Below are positions 15,342 to 22,931 of a DNA stretch of 33,470 nt, piece after piece (the first letter of the stretch is position 1; each line of letters begins with the position of its first letter). The notes under the pieces are model-generated. The model searched no databases. It was not told where the DNA came from and saw only the letters and a program-made list of their open reading frames with translations. This DNA comes from Candidatus Wildermuthbacteria bacterium RIFCSPHIGHO2_01_FULL_48_25 (GTDB taxonomy: Bacteria > Patescibacteriota > Minisyncoccia > Minisyncoccales > UBA10102), in assembly GCA_001823155.1 (NCBI GenBank), contig MHTR01000022.1, forward strand, positions 1-33,470. Direction: 5' to 3'. The position numbers and the translations under genes were made by a program.

Positions 15342-15370
15342 ATTGTAGTCCCCGGAAGTATTGTTTTCAA
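15342..15370 (-). promoter_or_regulatory. Toxin promoter, sharing its -35 position with the divergent capA-like promoter
   Basis: TTGAAA (15365-15370), 17-bp spacer and TACAAT (15342-15347) on the minus strand, then 5 bases to the ATG. The + strand capA-like promoter has an extended -10 (TGC plus TACGCT, 15385-15393) whose 17-bp -35 position is the same hexamer, 15365-15370. Polymerases on the two promoters could not bind together. Confidence 0.7.
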
Positions 15371-15384
15371 TAAAGCGCTCTTCT

Positions 15385-15393
15385 TGCTACGCT
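15385..15393 (+). promoter_or_regulatory. Extended -10 promoter of the CapA-family gene
   Basis: TGC followed by TACGCT, then AAAACC and the ATG at 15400. The arrangement copies the clpB promoter (TGA, TATACT, AAAACC, ATG). This supports the ATG at 15400 over the TTG at 15361 in the ORF track. Confidence 0.65.
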
Positions 15394-15399
15394 AAAACC

Positions 15400-16401
15400 A
15401 TGAAACGCCTTGTCTTTTTCACAACCATACTCATATCCTCTATTTTACTTCTCGGAGGTTCTTTCTTTTTGTGGAGCGAACAAGCGCAGGCTCCAAACAA
15501 TGAGGGGCAAGAAAACAAAAAAGAATCGGTTTTGCTTTTTGCGGGGGATATCATGCTCAACCGCGGAGTTGAGTTTTACACCAAGGAAAACGGAAGTGAT
15601 TGGCGGTTTCCGTTTCTCAATATCGCAGGATTTTTGCAAAAAGCAGACTTGGTATTTGGAAACCTTGAAAGCGTCATTTCAGACAAGGGAGAGAAACAAG
15701 GAAGCATTTACTCTTTCCGCGCTGACCCCCGGGCGCTTGAGGGTTTAGTATTCGCGGGATTCGACGTGCTTTCGGTTGCGAACAACCACAGTTTTGACTA
15801 CGGCGCGGAAGCATTCCTAGATTCCATGCAGCGGCTCAAAGACGAAAACATCACCCCAGTGGGTTTCAACCACGAACCGGTTGTTGTTGAAGTTCAGGGC
15901 GTAAAAATCGGATTTTTAGCATACACCGAACAGGGCTCCCCTCTTTGGGATAATCCCAAAGCTTCTGCCTCTGTTCCCTGGATGGATAGCTCGCGGCTTC
16001 CCCAGCTTATTGAAGACGTTCAAGCGGCGAAGCTTGTTGCAGACATTATTGTTGTCTCGTTCCATTTTGGAGACGAATACCAAACAAAACCCAGCGCAAC
16101 ACAGGAACTCCTCTCGAAAACCGCTATTGGCGCAGGCGCAAATCTCGTGATCGGCCACCACCCGCACGTAGTTCAGCTCATCGAGCCTGAAGACTCTTCA
16201 GAGCCTGAACGGCCAGTAGAACAATACCAAGCGGGCTGGATCGCATACAGTTTAGGCAACTTCGTGTTTGACCAAGGATTTTCAAAAGAAACCATGGAAG
16301 GCCTGCTCCTCGAGGTCATTATTGAAGACAAAAAAATAACGAGGGTCACCCCTCGCCCCATTCACCTCAACTACCTCTTCCAGCCAAGTCTAACCAAGTA
16401 G
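15400..16401 (+). CDS. CapA-family metallophosphatase-like protein (PGA_cap)
   Basis: Proteins of this family resemble calcineurin-type phosphatases and include CapA, needed for poly-gamma-glutamate capsule in Bacillus. The 333-residue product has an N-terminal membrane segment or signal (about 5-24, no obvious lipobox), so it acts outside the membrane. Metal-site motifs are in order: LLFAGDIMLNRG, VFGNLESVI, VANNHSFDYG, VSFHFGDEY, IGHHPHVVQ and YSLGNFVFDQ. No capB/capC-type genes are nearby, so capsule synthesis is not supported; a general surface phosphoesterase role is safer. It is the first + strand gene of its region and converges on the large surface protein, with a shared palindrome between their stops. 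Confidence 0.9.
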   Translation: MKRLVFFTTILISSILLLGGSFFLWSEQAQAPNNEGQENKKESVLLFAGDIMLNRGVEFYTKENGSDWRFPFLNIAGFLQKADLVFGNLESVISDKGEKQGSIYSFRADPRALEGLVFAGFDVLSVANNHSFDYGAEAFLDSMQRLKDENITPVGFNHEPVVVEVQGVKIGFLAYTEQGSPLWDNPKASASVPWMDSSRLPQLIEDVQAAKLVADIIVVSFHFGDEYQTKPSATQELLSKTAIGAGANLVIGHHPHVVQLIEPEDSSEPERPVEQYQAGWIAYSLGNFVFDQGFSKETMEGLLLEVIIEDKKITRVTPRPIHLNYLFQPSLTK

Positions 16402-16405
16402 CAAA

Positions 16406-16432
16406 CTGTTCGACACCGAGTGTCGAACACAC
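16406..16432. repeat. Palindrome D between the capA-like gene and the surface-protein gene
   Basis: TGTTCGACAC and GTGTCGAACA form a perfect 10-bp stem with a 3-base loop. It starts about 5 bases after the stop of the + gene and 5 bases after the stop of the converging minus gene. There is no T-tract. A related copy lies at 19685-19711 (22 of 27 positions identical), at the other end of the surface-protein gene. Confidence 0.8.
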
Positions 16433-16434
16433 GC

Positions 16435-19400
16435 TTAGGGAGTAAATCCTTTAAGACTTTCGAGAAGCTTGGAAACCGCGTCGGCAATCGACGCAGTTTG
16501 GTCTTCGATATTCTTGAGACTGCTTACGGGAGGAATAAGATTGAAATAGGTATCGCTCAAGTCAATGACCTGTTGCTTATTGACGCTTGTTTCGAGTTTT
16601 ATTTTGAAACTTCCCGACTTATCGAACGATGGAAGATTAACCACCTCGTAGCCGTCGTTCGGGGCATCGTACTTCAAATGCCATTCCGTTCCGTCTACTC
16701 CCACTAAACTGATGATGTTGATCGGCTGGTCAGCGGAAATGCCTGTTGATTTCCAGGTAACCTCCGCTGCCCCAGGGAACAAAAGCCCGCCACCGTTGGG
16801 CGCCAAAACCGTAAGGGAAGGTTGCGAACTCGCTTCAGTGATTGTGAAATTGACGGCATTACTTGTGCCATTACTGTTCACGACACGAATCTGATATGCT
16901 CCAGTCTCGGCATTCTCTACAAAAAGACCGCTTAATTGAAACTTAAGAGATAATCCATCAAATCGAGTGGATATACCACTACTCTGACTGCCTTTTACAA
17001 CTCCATTTTTCAAAAATTCAATCGTAACTGCAACGGCAGGGGTATCTACAAGGTCGCTTCCGTAAACCGTAATCATATCATTGGACGTGCCGGATGTTGG
17101 AGATACAGAGGTAATATACGGAGGCTCACCAATACTGAAATAACTATCACTACTATCAAGAAGAGTGTATGTCGGCGCCGGTTCTCTAATAATAACGCGG
17201 TACTCGCTCAGACTCGAGACGTCTATGTCGGGTATCAACCATGAATACCTCTGTGCGCTCGCAGCCACATTTGAAGTAATTATGGGTCCATCTGCTGCTG
17301 GAAGCGCCAACTCAATCTGGACAGTTTTACTAGCTGGCCCAGAGTAACTCCACGTTATATCGCGTGTTTCTCCGATTTTCCAGTTCTCCCCTCCGTTGGG
17401 AGAAAGAATCTTGATAGACGGAGCACTGACTTCCGCCCCCACGATAGTGAAGTAGCCATCGGAACTGTCGAAGATTGAAGAGTTCTCGTTACTATCAATG
17501 CGTATCTTGTACCTCTCATTGCTTGTGCCAACGGGAAGTTGTTGGCTCGTGATAGTCCAATCGTAAAACCCAGTAGAAGCAGACCAGCCATTATTATAAG
17601 GAATAACGTAATTCGTGCTGCCGCTTCCTGTGTTTGTATCATTAACGATATAAATTTTCACGTTGTACATGCCGGCAGAACTCCACCGAATCCGATACGT
17701 GCTCCCGATCTGCAGTTGTTCCCCTCCGTTGGGAGATAGAACAGTGATAGAAGGTATAGCAATGCTGAAATCACTATTACTATCGTCAGATATAGTTCCT
17801 GCCGAATCAACCACCCTAATCGAGTAATCGCTCCCGTCTGGCAATGTTGTAGGGATAGTCCACTGGTATGATCCGGTATTGGAAATAATGTCTGAAACAG
17901 CGCCTTCGGTCCCGTGGTAAGTATCGGTCCCTTTTCTTAGCTTAATATATACCTGTGAAACATTACTTGAACTCCACGTAATGGTTTGGGTAGCGCCTTT
18001 CTGTAATTGCTCCCCTCCATTAGGAGAAAGAACCGTAATAGAAGGGGTTGTAGTTGTTGCCGAAACAATACTGAAAACACTGCTTTTCGCTGATGCAACA
18101 CTGCCTGTCCAGACACTGTCGTTTTTACTCCCACAGTCATACACGAGAACTCTGTACGAATCATTGGGGATTTCTTTCCCGTCTACATCATATCCAACTT
18201 TCCACTGCCAACTTACGTTGGGAGGAACAACACTGTCTGCAATATAGTCGCTGGCTGTTCCGCATGTCTTAAGGTGCGCAACCGCGTACGTATCTGTAGT
18301 TGCGGGAATCAGATTAACGACAAATCCTCCGAGCGGTACGGAAGGTGAGAACTTCAAATTTACATACCTCGTAGTCCCTTTTTGCAGGATTTCACCATTG
18401 GGATTAAGTGGGGAAACGGTAATAGAAGGTTGAGTAGAAGGAATTGTGGAAGTCTGGGACACAAGCTTAATAGTGATAACCCTCGCCTCGCTCCACTGGT
18501 TATTGAGCCACGCGCGCACCCAAACCTGCGCATTGCCTTCTTTTAGTTTTGAGTAAAAAGAATTGCTTGGGGTTATTATGAATTCACCGTTGGAACTCAA
18601 CTGCTGGTTGTCGCGCCAGTTTTCATAAACCATGGCTCCATCTTGGAAGAATCCAAAAAGATATCTCGCGCCTGCAACCGGCTTTGCTTTAAATATATAC
18701 TGATTAGGAAAGCCGTGGTTAAGCACCTGGCCGTTTACCGGATATACCATTTCAGGAGCCGCAGCCGCGGAAGCTTTCGCAATATTAAAGTAGCCATCGC
18801 TCATATCGCACTCAACTGCGGCGTAGGGCAAGGAAGAGTCGCGATATTCACATACCCTGATCTTGTATGAACCCCTGTCCACATTTGCTATAGTCCAGTG
18901 ATAAGAACCAGTATTGGCCACATTATTCGCGATAATCTTGCTTGCAACGGTGGGGTCTGGCTTATCAAGGTATATTGAAATACGCGCATAACCACCCGTA
19001 TGCCAGGTAATCGGGTAACCAACACCATCAAAGAGCTCTTCCCCTCCATTAGGAGAACGAACGGTGAGGGACGGTTGGCTACCGGTTGGCGGCGTAGGAG
19101 TTGGCGTAGGCACAGGCGTAGGTATAGGTGTTGGCGCTGGGGTTGCCTGGGTTGCTGAACAAGCATAGAGCCTATTCAATTTTGCCCTTGTGCTGCTTCC
19201 CACAAAACCTGTCCCGTGAGCAAGCCGGAAAGGTGCCAGAATCTCACTCTTGTATTTTTCCTGAAATCCCACTACTGCTGAAGCGAGGGACTCATCGAAC
19301 AAAGCAAACTCCTGACCTTCGAAAACTGTGTATAATCCTTCTTTTTCCAAGGCGGTCTGTAAAGCCATAACCTCAGAACCCGTACCTCCTATTTTCATAT

Positions 19401-19590
19401 TTATATCAAAGGTATGGCACCACGCCTGCGGTTCGGTTTCAGCTAATTGTTTTTGAAGCTGGGCTATCTGCTCTTGCAGCTGCATGATTAGCGCCTTGAT
19501 TTCCTCGTCCGTCAAAGCGTCGGCGCTTGGCACGGCAAACGCAAAAACAGCAATAATGCTCGCGGCAAAAATGATTTTTGGGAAATTCAT
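16435..19590 (-). CDS. Large multidomain surface protein with repeated SPNGGE domains
   Basis: A secreted, probably cell-wall-bound protein of 1051 residues. Order: signal peptide 1-25; Gln/Leu-rich coiled coil 27-52; peptidoglycan-binding-type domain 58-143 (GGTGSEVMALQTAL through STRAKLNRLYAC); Pro/Thr linker 149-171. Then come repeated beta-sandwich modules, most opening with PS(I/L)TVLSPNGGEQL and an ITW strand (starting near 173, then at least four more). One IPT/TIG domain (ITSVSPTSGTSNDMITVYGSDL) lies near 840-920. The last module ends in SLKGFTP with no sorting signal. The domain mix suggests an adhesin or S-layer-like protein. Promoter: TTGACA-17-GATACT, 10 bases before the ATG. Palindromes D and E flank the gene. 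Confidence 0.88.
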   Translation of the reverse strand: MNFPKIIFAASIIAVFAFAVPSADALTDEEIKALIMQLQEQIAQLQKQLAETEPQAWCHTFDINMKIGGTGSEVMALQTALEKEGLYTVFEGQEFALFDESLASAVVGFQEKYKSEILAPFRLAHGTGFVGSSTRAKLNRLYACSATQATPAPTPIPTPVPTPTPTPPTGSQPSLTVRSPNGGEELFDGVGYPITWHTGGYARISIYLDKPDPTVASKIIANNVANTGSYHWTIANVDRGSYKIRVCEYRDSSLPYAAVECDMSDGYFNIAKASAAAAPEMVYPVNGQVLNHGFPNQYIFKAKPVAGARYLFGFFQDGAMVYENWRDNQQLSSNGEFIITPSNSFYSKLKEGNAQVWVRAWLNNQWSEARVITIKLVSQTSTIPSTQPSITVSPLNPNGEILQKGTTRYVNLKFSPSVPLGGFVVNLIPATTDTYAVAHLKTCGTASDYIADSVVPPNVSWQWKVGYDVDGKEIPNDSYRVLVYDCGSKNDSVWTGSVASAKSSVFSIVSATTTTPSITVLSPNGGEQLQKGATQTITWSSSNVSQVYIKLRKGTDTYHGTEGAVSDIISNTGSYQWTIPTTLPDGSDYSIRVVDSAGTISDDSNSDFSIAIPSITVLSPNGGEQLQIGSTYRIRWSSAGMYNVKIYIVNDTNTGSGSTNYVIPYNNGWSASTGFYDWTITSQQLPVGTSNERYKIRIDSNENSSIFDSSDGYFTIVGAEVSAPSIKILSPNGGENWKIGETRDITWSYSGPASKTVQIELALPAADGPIITSNVAASAQRYSWLIPDIDVSSLSEYRVIIREPAPTYTLLDSSDSYFSIGEPPYITSVSPTSGTSNDMITVYGSDLVDTPAVAVTIEFLKNGVVKGSQSSGISTRFDGLSLKFQLSGLFVENAETGAYQIRVVNSNGTSNAVNFTITEASSQPSLTVLAPNGGGLLFPGAAEVTWKSTGISADQPINIISLVGVDGTEWHLKYDAPNDGYEVVNLPSFDKSGSFKIKLETSVNKQQVIDLSDTYFNLIPPVSSLKNIEDQTASIADAVSKLLESLKGFTP

Positions 19591-19600
19591 ACGTTATCGC

Positions 19601-19629
19601 AGTATCCGTCTTACATACGGCCTTGTCAA
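19601..19629 (-). promoter_or_regulatory. Promoter of the large surface-protein gene
   Basis: TTGACA (19624-19629), 17-bp spacer and GATACT (19601-19606) on the minus strand, 10 bases before the ATG at 19590. This gives a leader of only about 3-4 bases. A perfect -35 suggests strong expression. Confidence 0.75.
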
Positions 19630-19684
19630 GAAAATGACTATCCCAAAAGCTCTTTTACAATTTTACTCACCAAAGAACCATCGA

Positions 19685-19711
19685 CTGTTCAACACTCAAT
19701 GTCGAACACTC
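19685..19711. repeat. Palindrome E upstream of the surface-protein gene
   Basis: A diverged copy of palindrome D (5 differences in 27 bases). In minus-strand RNA it still pairs over 9 bp with one G-U wobble. It lies about 40 bases after the stop of the 373-residue protein gene and about 55 bases before the surface-protein promoter. Confidence 0.65.
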
Positions 19712-19751
19712 ACTATTAGAACCCAGGTTTTAGAAGAAATGTTTGGCATCT

Positions 19752-20873
19752 TTATTCAATAAACCGGAACGTGGAAAGGATTTGCTCATTCAGTTGCTGC
19801 TGTGTTTGGATCCAGTTCTGCTGTTCTTCAAGTTCTTGCGAGCTTGGGCCCTCTATACCGATTGCGCTGTACATAAACGAAACATCTCTCCAATCGACAG
19901 AAGATAGGATTGAATAGCACACATTGTTATAAACAATACGGTATATATCAAAAACGCTTCTTATTCCTCCCATCGCACTATCAGGAAGATTTTCTCCATA
20001 TACTAAAAAAGTAATGCCATTAATATCTTTCGTTTCTGTAATTTTTTTACCGTTGTTTAGGATAGAACAACTAGCAATGTCATCTGTTGCATATACACTT
20101 AGCCCGGTGAGCGATCTTGGATAACTTGGTTCTTTGCTTTGGATTGCTGTAATTATATCTTTGTTTGTATTTAAAGCAGGAATAGTATAATTGCTTGTTT
20201 CCGAAATTCTCGTATCTTCTGGGTATTTTATTTCAAACCCATGTTCCTCGTTACGGTAGGTTTGCCAGTTAGATACATCTACCCCATCTTTTTGCAATTT
20301 TATCGTAGAAAGAACCTCATTAAAAGTTTTGATGTAATAGTCAGCCCGTGGATCGCCCTTGTCATACACAAGCCAAAGGTATATCACACCACCGCTCTCA
20401 TTAAAAAAGATGACCTTCCCCTCGGTTGCTGGAAGAAATGTATCTATTTCTTCAATATATGTAGCCTCACAATTTTTGCAGGTATACACTACCTCCCTTC
20501 CCTCTGTACCATTCACGTTTTTATCAGAATCGGAAACAATTTTAGTGTTCGTGGTAGAGCCAAAACGTTCATCAATAATGTCGTCGATAGTTTGAACACC
20601 GGTTCTCTCCCACCATATCTTTGCGTATCCTGGTGGAAAAGTATCCACTGGCAGCCACTCTTCTGGTTTGGCTGTGGAGATACTCTGCTGGGCCCCATAC
20701 AGGAACCAACTAGACGGATACTTGATTTCAAAACCAAACTCTGGACTCTTATATTCTCTCCAGCCAGTAATTTCATTTTTTGATACACCGAAATACTGCC
20801 AAGCGAAAATCCCTCCGGCAACAAGGATGGCCACAATAACTAAGATTAAAACTTTAGAAAAACCTTGATTCAT
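19752..20873 (-). CDS. Membrane-anchored protein with two WxxYRNEExGFEIKYP domains
   Basis: One N-terminal membrane segment (about 7-27) anchors a 373-residue protein outside the membrane. Two related domains follow: the first opens with WREYKSPEFGFEIKYPSSW (about 38), the second with WQTYRNEEHGFEIKYPEDTR (about 204). This opening is like that of PsbP-type domains, but I would not claim the family firmly. Four cysteines occur in total: two in the first domain (TCKNCE) and two in the second (ASC, NVC). It ends in ILSTFRFIE, identical to the end of the 335-residue neighbour, which is clearly a paralogue in this part. The ATG lies 6 bases after the neighbour's stop, so they form an operon tail. 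Function unknown. Confidence 0.75.
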   Translation of the reverse strand: MNQGFSKVLILVIVAILVAGGIFAWQYFGVSKNEITGWREYKSPEFGFEIKYPSSWFLYGAQQSISTAKPEEWLPVDTFPPGYAKIWWERTGVQTIDDIIDERFGSTTNTKIVSDSDKNVNGTEGREVVYTCKNCEATYIEEIDTFLPATEGKVIFFNESGGVIYLWLVYDKGDPRADYYIKTFNEVLSTIKLQKDGVDVSNWQTYRNEEHGFEIKYPEDTRISETSNYTIPALNTNKDIITAIQSKEPSYPRSLTGLSVYATDDIASCSILNNGKKITETKDINGITFLVYGENLPDSAMGGIRSVFDIYRIVYNNVCYSILSSVDWRDVSFMYSAIGIEGPSSQELEEQQNWIQTQQQLNEQILSTFRFIE

Positions 20874-20879
20874 AGTTTG

Positions 20880-21884
20880 TCATTCAATAAACCGGAACGT
20901 GGAGAGGATTTGATTTGCTACTTCATCATAGTTAATTAAAGAATCTCTCTCCGGATCGATCTCAACTCTCGGATACACGGAAACGCTTAGAAAAAAACTA
21001 CTCCCTGGGTATTGGGTAAAGTAAAAAATATCTTCTGTACCAGAAAAAGACGAAAATCTAGTAACCCTTATAAACTTATTCCTACCAAAAAAAATATCTG
21101 CCGTAGAACCAATCTCATCATCTAACCCCAACGGCAGTGAATCAACAACATCCTGTGCTGTATCGTATGGACCCTCCTTAAAAGTAAAAATAATGCCATA
21201 AATTTTCAGGCCGATATCGCACCCTACAGATCCTTGTTGAATTAGCTCACTTCTATCAAGGCCTATAACAGAAAATGGTGGAGTCCCAGCACAAACTCCA
21301 AACTCAAAATTGGGGGGATACTTCACCTCAAACCCAAACTCCTCGTTGCGATAGGTTTGCCAGTCAAGGGTACCAGGAGACTGTGCTTCTTCATCTAAAT
21401 CTAAAAACTTATTCAGCTTATCTACTAAGAACCCAGAAAGTATAATACTAACCGCAAAAGCAAGAATAGAAAGACCAAGGAAAATATCTTCCTTTTTCTT
21501 ATCACCTACTTCAAACTTATCCCGATTCTGCCAAAGATAAAAAATAAGGAATATCTCGAAAAGATCGAGGGCAAGTTCTCCAAAATCTATTTTGAAAGTA
21601 CCGAATGCAAATTGACTCACATAAGAAAGCAATACAATCCCAATAAAAGCGTATATCGCCCATCTTTTTGATTTGAGAATACCTATTGCGGTGCCAAAAA
21701 AAGCTCCGCCACTAAGAATAGAGGAGAAAATAATCAAATTGGAAGAAGAATAAATAACGTCAAAGGAGCTATTGTGTAAAACAATAACGAGTGGAGCTAA
21801 AGCAATAACAGCACGAACTATGAGCCATGCGGCCACAGCTATTCTTACAAACAATAATACTTTTGCCCGCCCTATAAAATTCAT
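20880..21884 (-). CDS. Polytopic membrane protein with a C-terminal WQTYRNEEFGFEVKYP domain
   Basis: The first half has about five membrane helices (to about residue 160). The second half is one soluble domain opening with LDWQTYRNEEFGFEVKYPPNF and ending NQILSTFRFIE. The same opening and ending occur in the 373-residue neighbour, so one domain was duplicated and attached to different membrane anchors. The track starts at a TTG (21887); the ATG at 21884 overlaps the last base of the yqeY stop and is more likely. Base composition is more AT-rich than in the housekeeping genes upstream. This suggests a later addition to the operon. Function unknown. Confidence 0.75.
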   Translation of the reverse strand: MNFIGRAKVLLFVRIAVAAWLIVRAVIALAPLVIVLHNSSFDVIYSSSNLIIFSSILSGGAFFGTAIGILKSKRWAIYAFIGIVLLSYVSQFAFGTFKIDFGELALDLFEIFLIFYLWQNRDKFEVGDKKKEDIFLGLSILAFAVSIILSGFLVDKLNKFLDLDEEAQSPGTLDWQTYRNEEFGFEVKYPPNFEFGVCAGTPPFSVIGLDRSELIQQGSVGCDIGLKIYGIIFTFKEGPYDTAQDVVDSLPLGLDDEIGSTADIFFGRNKFIRVTRFSSFSGTEDIFYFTQYPGSSFFLSVSVYPRVEIDPERDSLINYDEVANQILSTFRFIE

Positions 21885-22375
21885 CAACCTAAAAGTTCTT
21901 TTACGATTTTGCTCACGAGAGCGCCGTCGGCTTTGCCTTTCACCTTTGGCATTAAAGCTGCCATGACTTTGCCCATTTCTTGGGGAGTTTTTGCTCCGGT
22001 TGAGGCAACAGCTTCTTGAACGAGTTTCCGCACCTCTTCCTCTCCCATTTGTTCAGGAAGGTATGCTTCCAATATCTTGAGTTCCTTTGATTCCTTGTCT
22101 ACCAGGTCTTGCCTGTTCCCTTTCTGGAACATTTCAATGGATTCTTTGTGTTTCTTGACATCTCCCGCGACGAGCTGCTGAACCTCTTCACTAGAAAGCA
22201 AACTCTGCTTTTGCAGTTCTGCTTCTTTTGCAGTTGGGTTCTCCTTGCTGAACTTAGTCCGCTTTTCTATTTCCTTATTCCCAACTACGGCCAAAAGCAT
22301 ACGCAATGTGGAAACGCGCACTTCATCTTTTGAAAGCAACGCATTCTTGAGGTCTTTCTGAATGGTTTCTTTCAT
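21884..22375 (-). CDS. yqeY: YqeY/GatB-like family protein
   Basis: A 163-residue helical protein of the YqeY family, related to the C-terminal domain of the GatB subunit of the tRNA-dependent amidotransferase. Typical features are the charged helical N-terminus, RVSTLRMLLAVVGNKEIEKR, the middle LKILEAYLPEQMGEEEVRKLV, and the tail MGKVMAALMPKVKGKADGALVSKIVKELL. Its molecular function is unproven; a role near tRNA or translation is inferred from GatB and from its frequent place next to the bS21 gene, which is seen here as well (9-base gap). It is co-transcribed from upstream. Confidence 0.93.
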   Translation of the reverse strand: MKETIQKDLKNALLSKDEVRVSTLRMLLAVVGNKEIEKRTKFSKENPTAKEAELQKQSLLSSEEVQQLVAGDVKKHKESIEMFQKGNRQDLVDKESKELKILEAYLPEQMGEEEVRKLVQEAVASTGAKTPQEMGKVMAALMPKVKGKADGALVSKIVKELLG

Positions 22376-22384
22376 AAGAGGAAA

Positions 22385-22615
22385 CTAGAAGTTTTTGCCC
22401 AGTTTGTAGAGTTTTTCGTACTCTTTTTGCTTCACTATCCTTCGCAGCGCGGCGCTCTTGAGTTTCGTGGCGTTGGGCTTCCTTGAAGCAAACATGGATT
22501 TTTTTGCAGCCCTTAACACGCCGCTCTCTTTCACGCGCTTGGTAAATCGCCTCACTACGGAGAGATTGGTCTCCCGTTCGTGCTTTTTGATCTCAAATGT
22601 TTTTGTCTTTGCCAT
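22385..22615 (-). CDS. rpsU: 30S ribosomal protein bS21
   Basis: A 76-residue, very basic protein. The family core is visible as ETNLSVVRRFTKRVKESGVLRAAKKSMFASRKPNATKLKSAALRRIVKQ: the helix with RRF, the GVL turn, and a C-terminal lysine/arginine helix. bS21 sits near the anti-Shine-Dalgarno end of 16S rRNA and helps initiation. That is of interest here because most genes lack a Shine-Dalgarno. The ATG is inside the 3' end of the HIT gene (23-base overlap), so the two are probably translationally coupled. Confidence 0.92.
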   Translation of the reverse strand: MAKTKTFEIKKHERETNLSVVRRFTKRVKESGVLRAAKKSMFASRKPNATKLKSAALRRIVKQKEYEKLYKLGKNF

Positions 22616-22928
22616 AATTCGCCAAGAGGTGAAGGTGCAAATGGTCTATCATTTGGCCCCCCTCCCTGCCTACGTTAATCTGTAATTGGTATCCTTTCAA
22701 GCTCTTGTCTCTTGCTACTTTCTTCGCAAGGAGGATAAGCTCTCCCATTAATGTTGTATCACGTTCTTCCAAATGGTCAACAGAGTGGATGTGTTTCCTG
22801 GGAATAAGGAGCAGGTGCAAAGGAGCTTTGGGGTAGAGGTCGTGGAACACCACGAACTGCTCATCCTCGTATTCGATCTTTGCCTCTGCCTCCTTTTTCG
22901 CTATTTTGCAGAAAATGCATTCCTCCAT
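22593..22928 (-). CDS. HIT-family nucleotide hydrolase
   Basis: HIT proteins hydrolyse nucleoside phosphoramidates or dinucleotides. The 111-residue product has CIFCKIAKKE at the start (a zinc-type CxxC), VVFHDLYPKAPLHLLLIPRKHI, and the catalytic histidine triad DHLHLHLLA with H96, H98 and H100. It is an HinT-like single-domain protein. It starts 3 bases after hisS. This is a common neighbourhood but says little about substrate. Confidence 0.95.
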   Translation of the reverse strand: MEECIFCKIAKKEAEAKIEYEDEQFVVFHDLYPKAPLHLLLIPRKHIHSVDHLEERDTTLMGELILLAKKVARDKSLKGYQLQINVGREGGQMIDHLHLHLLANYGKDKNI

Positions 22929-22931
22929 TTG

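Noticed and set aside
16507-19100. Repeated GTTGGGAGA-type strings as a CRISPR array or tandem DNA repeat
   Set aside because: They encode the SPNGGE motif of repeated protein domains, are spaced by whole domains, and have no uniform spacers.
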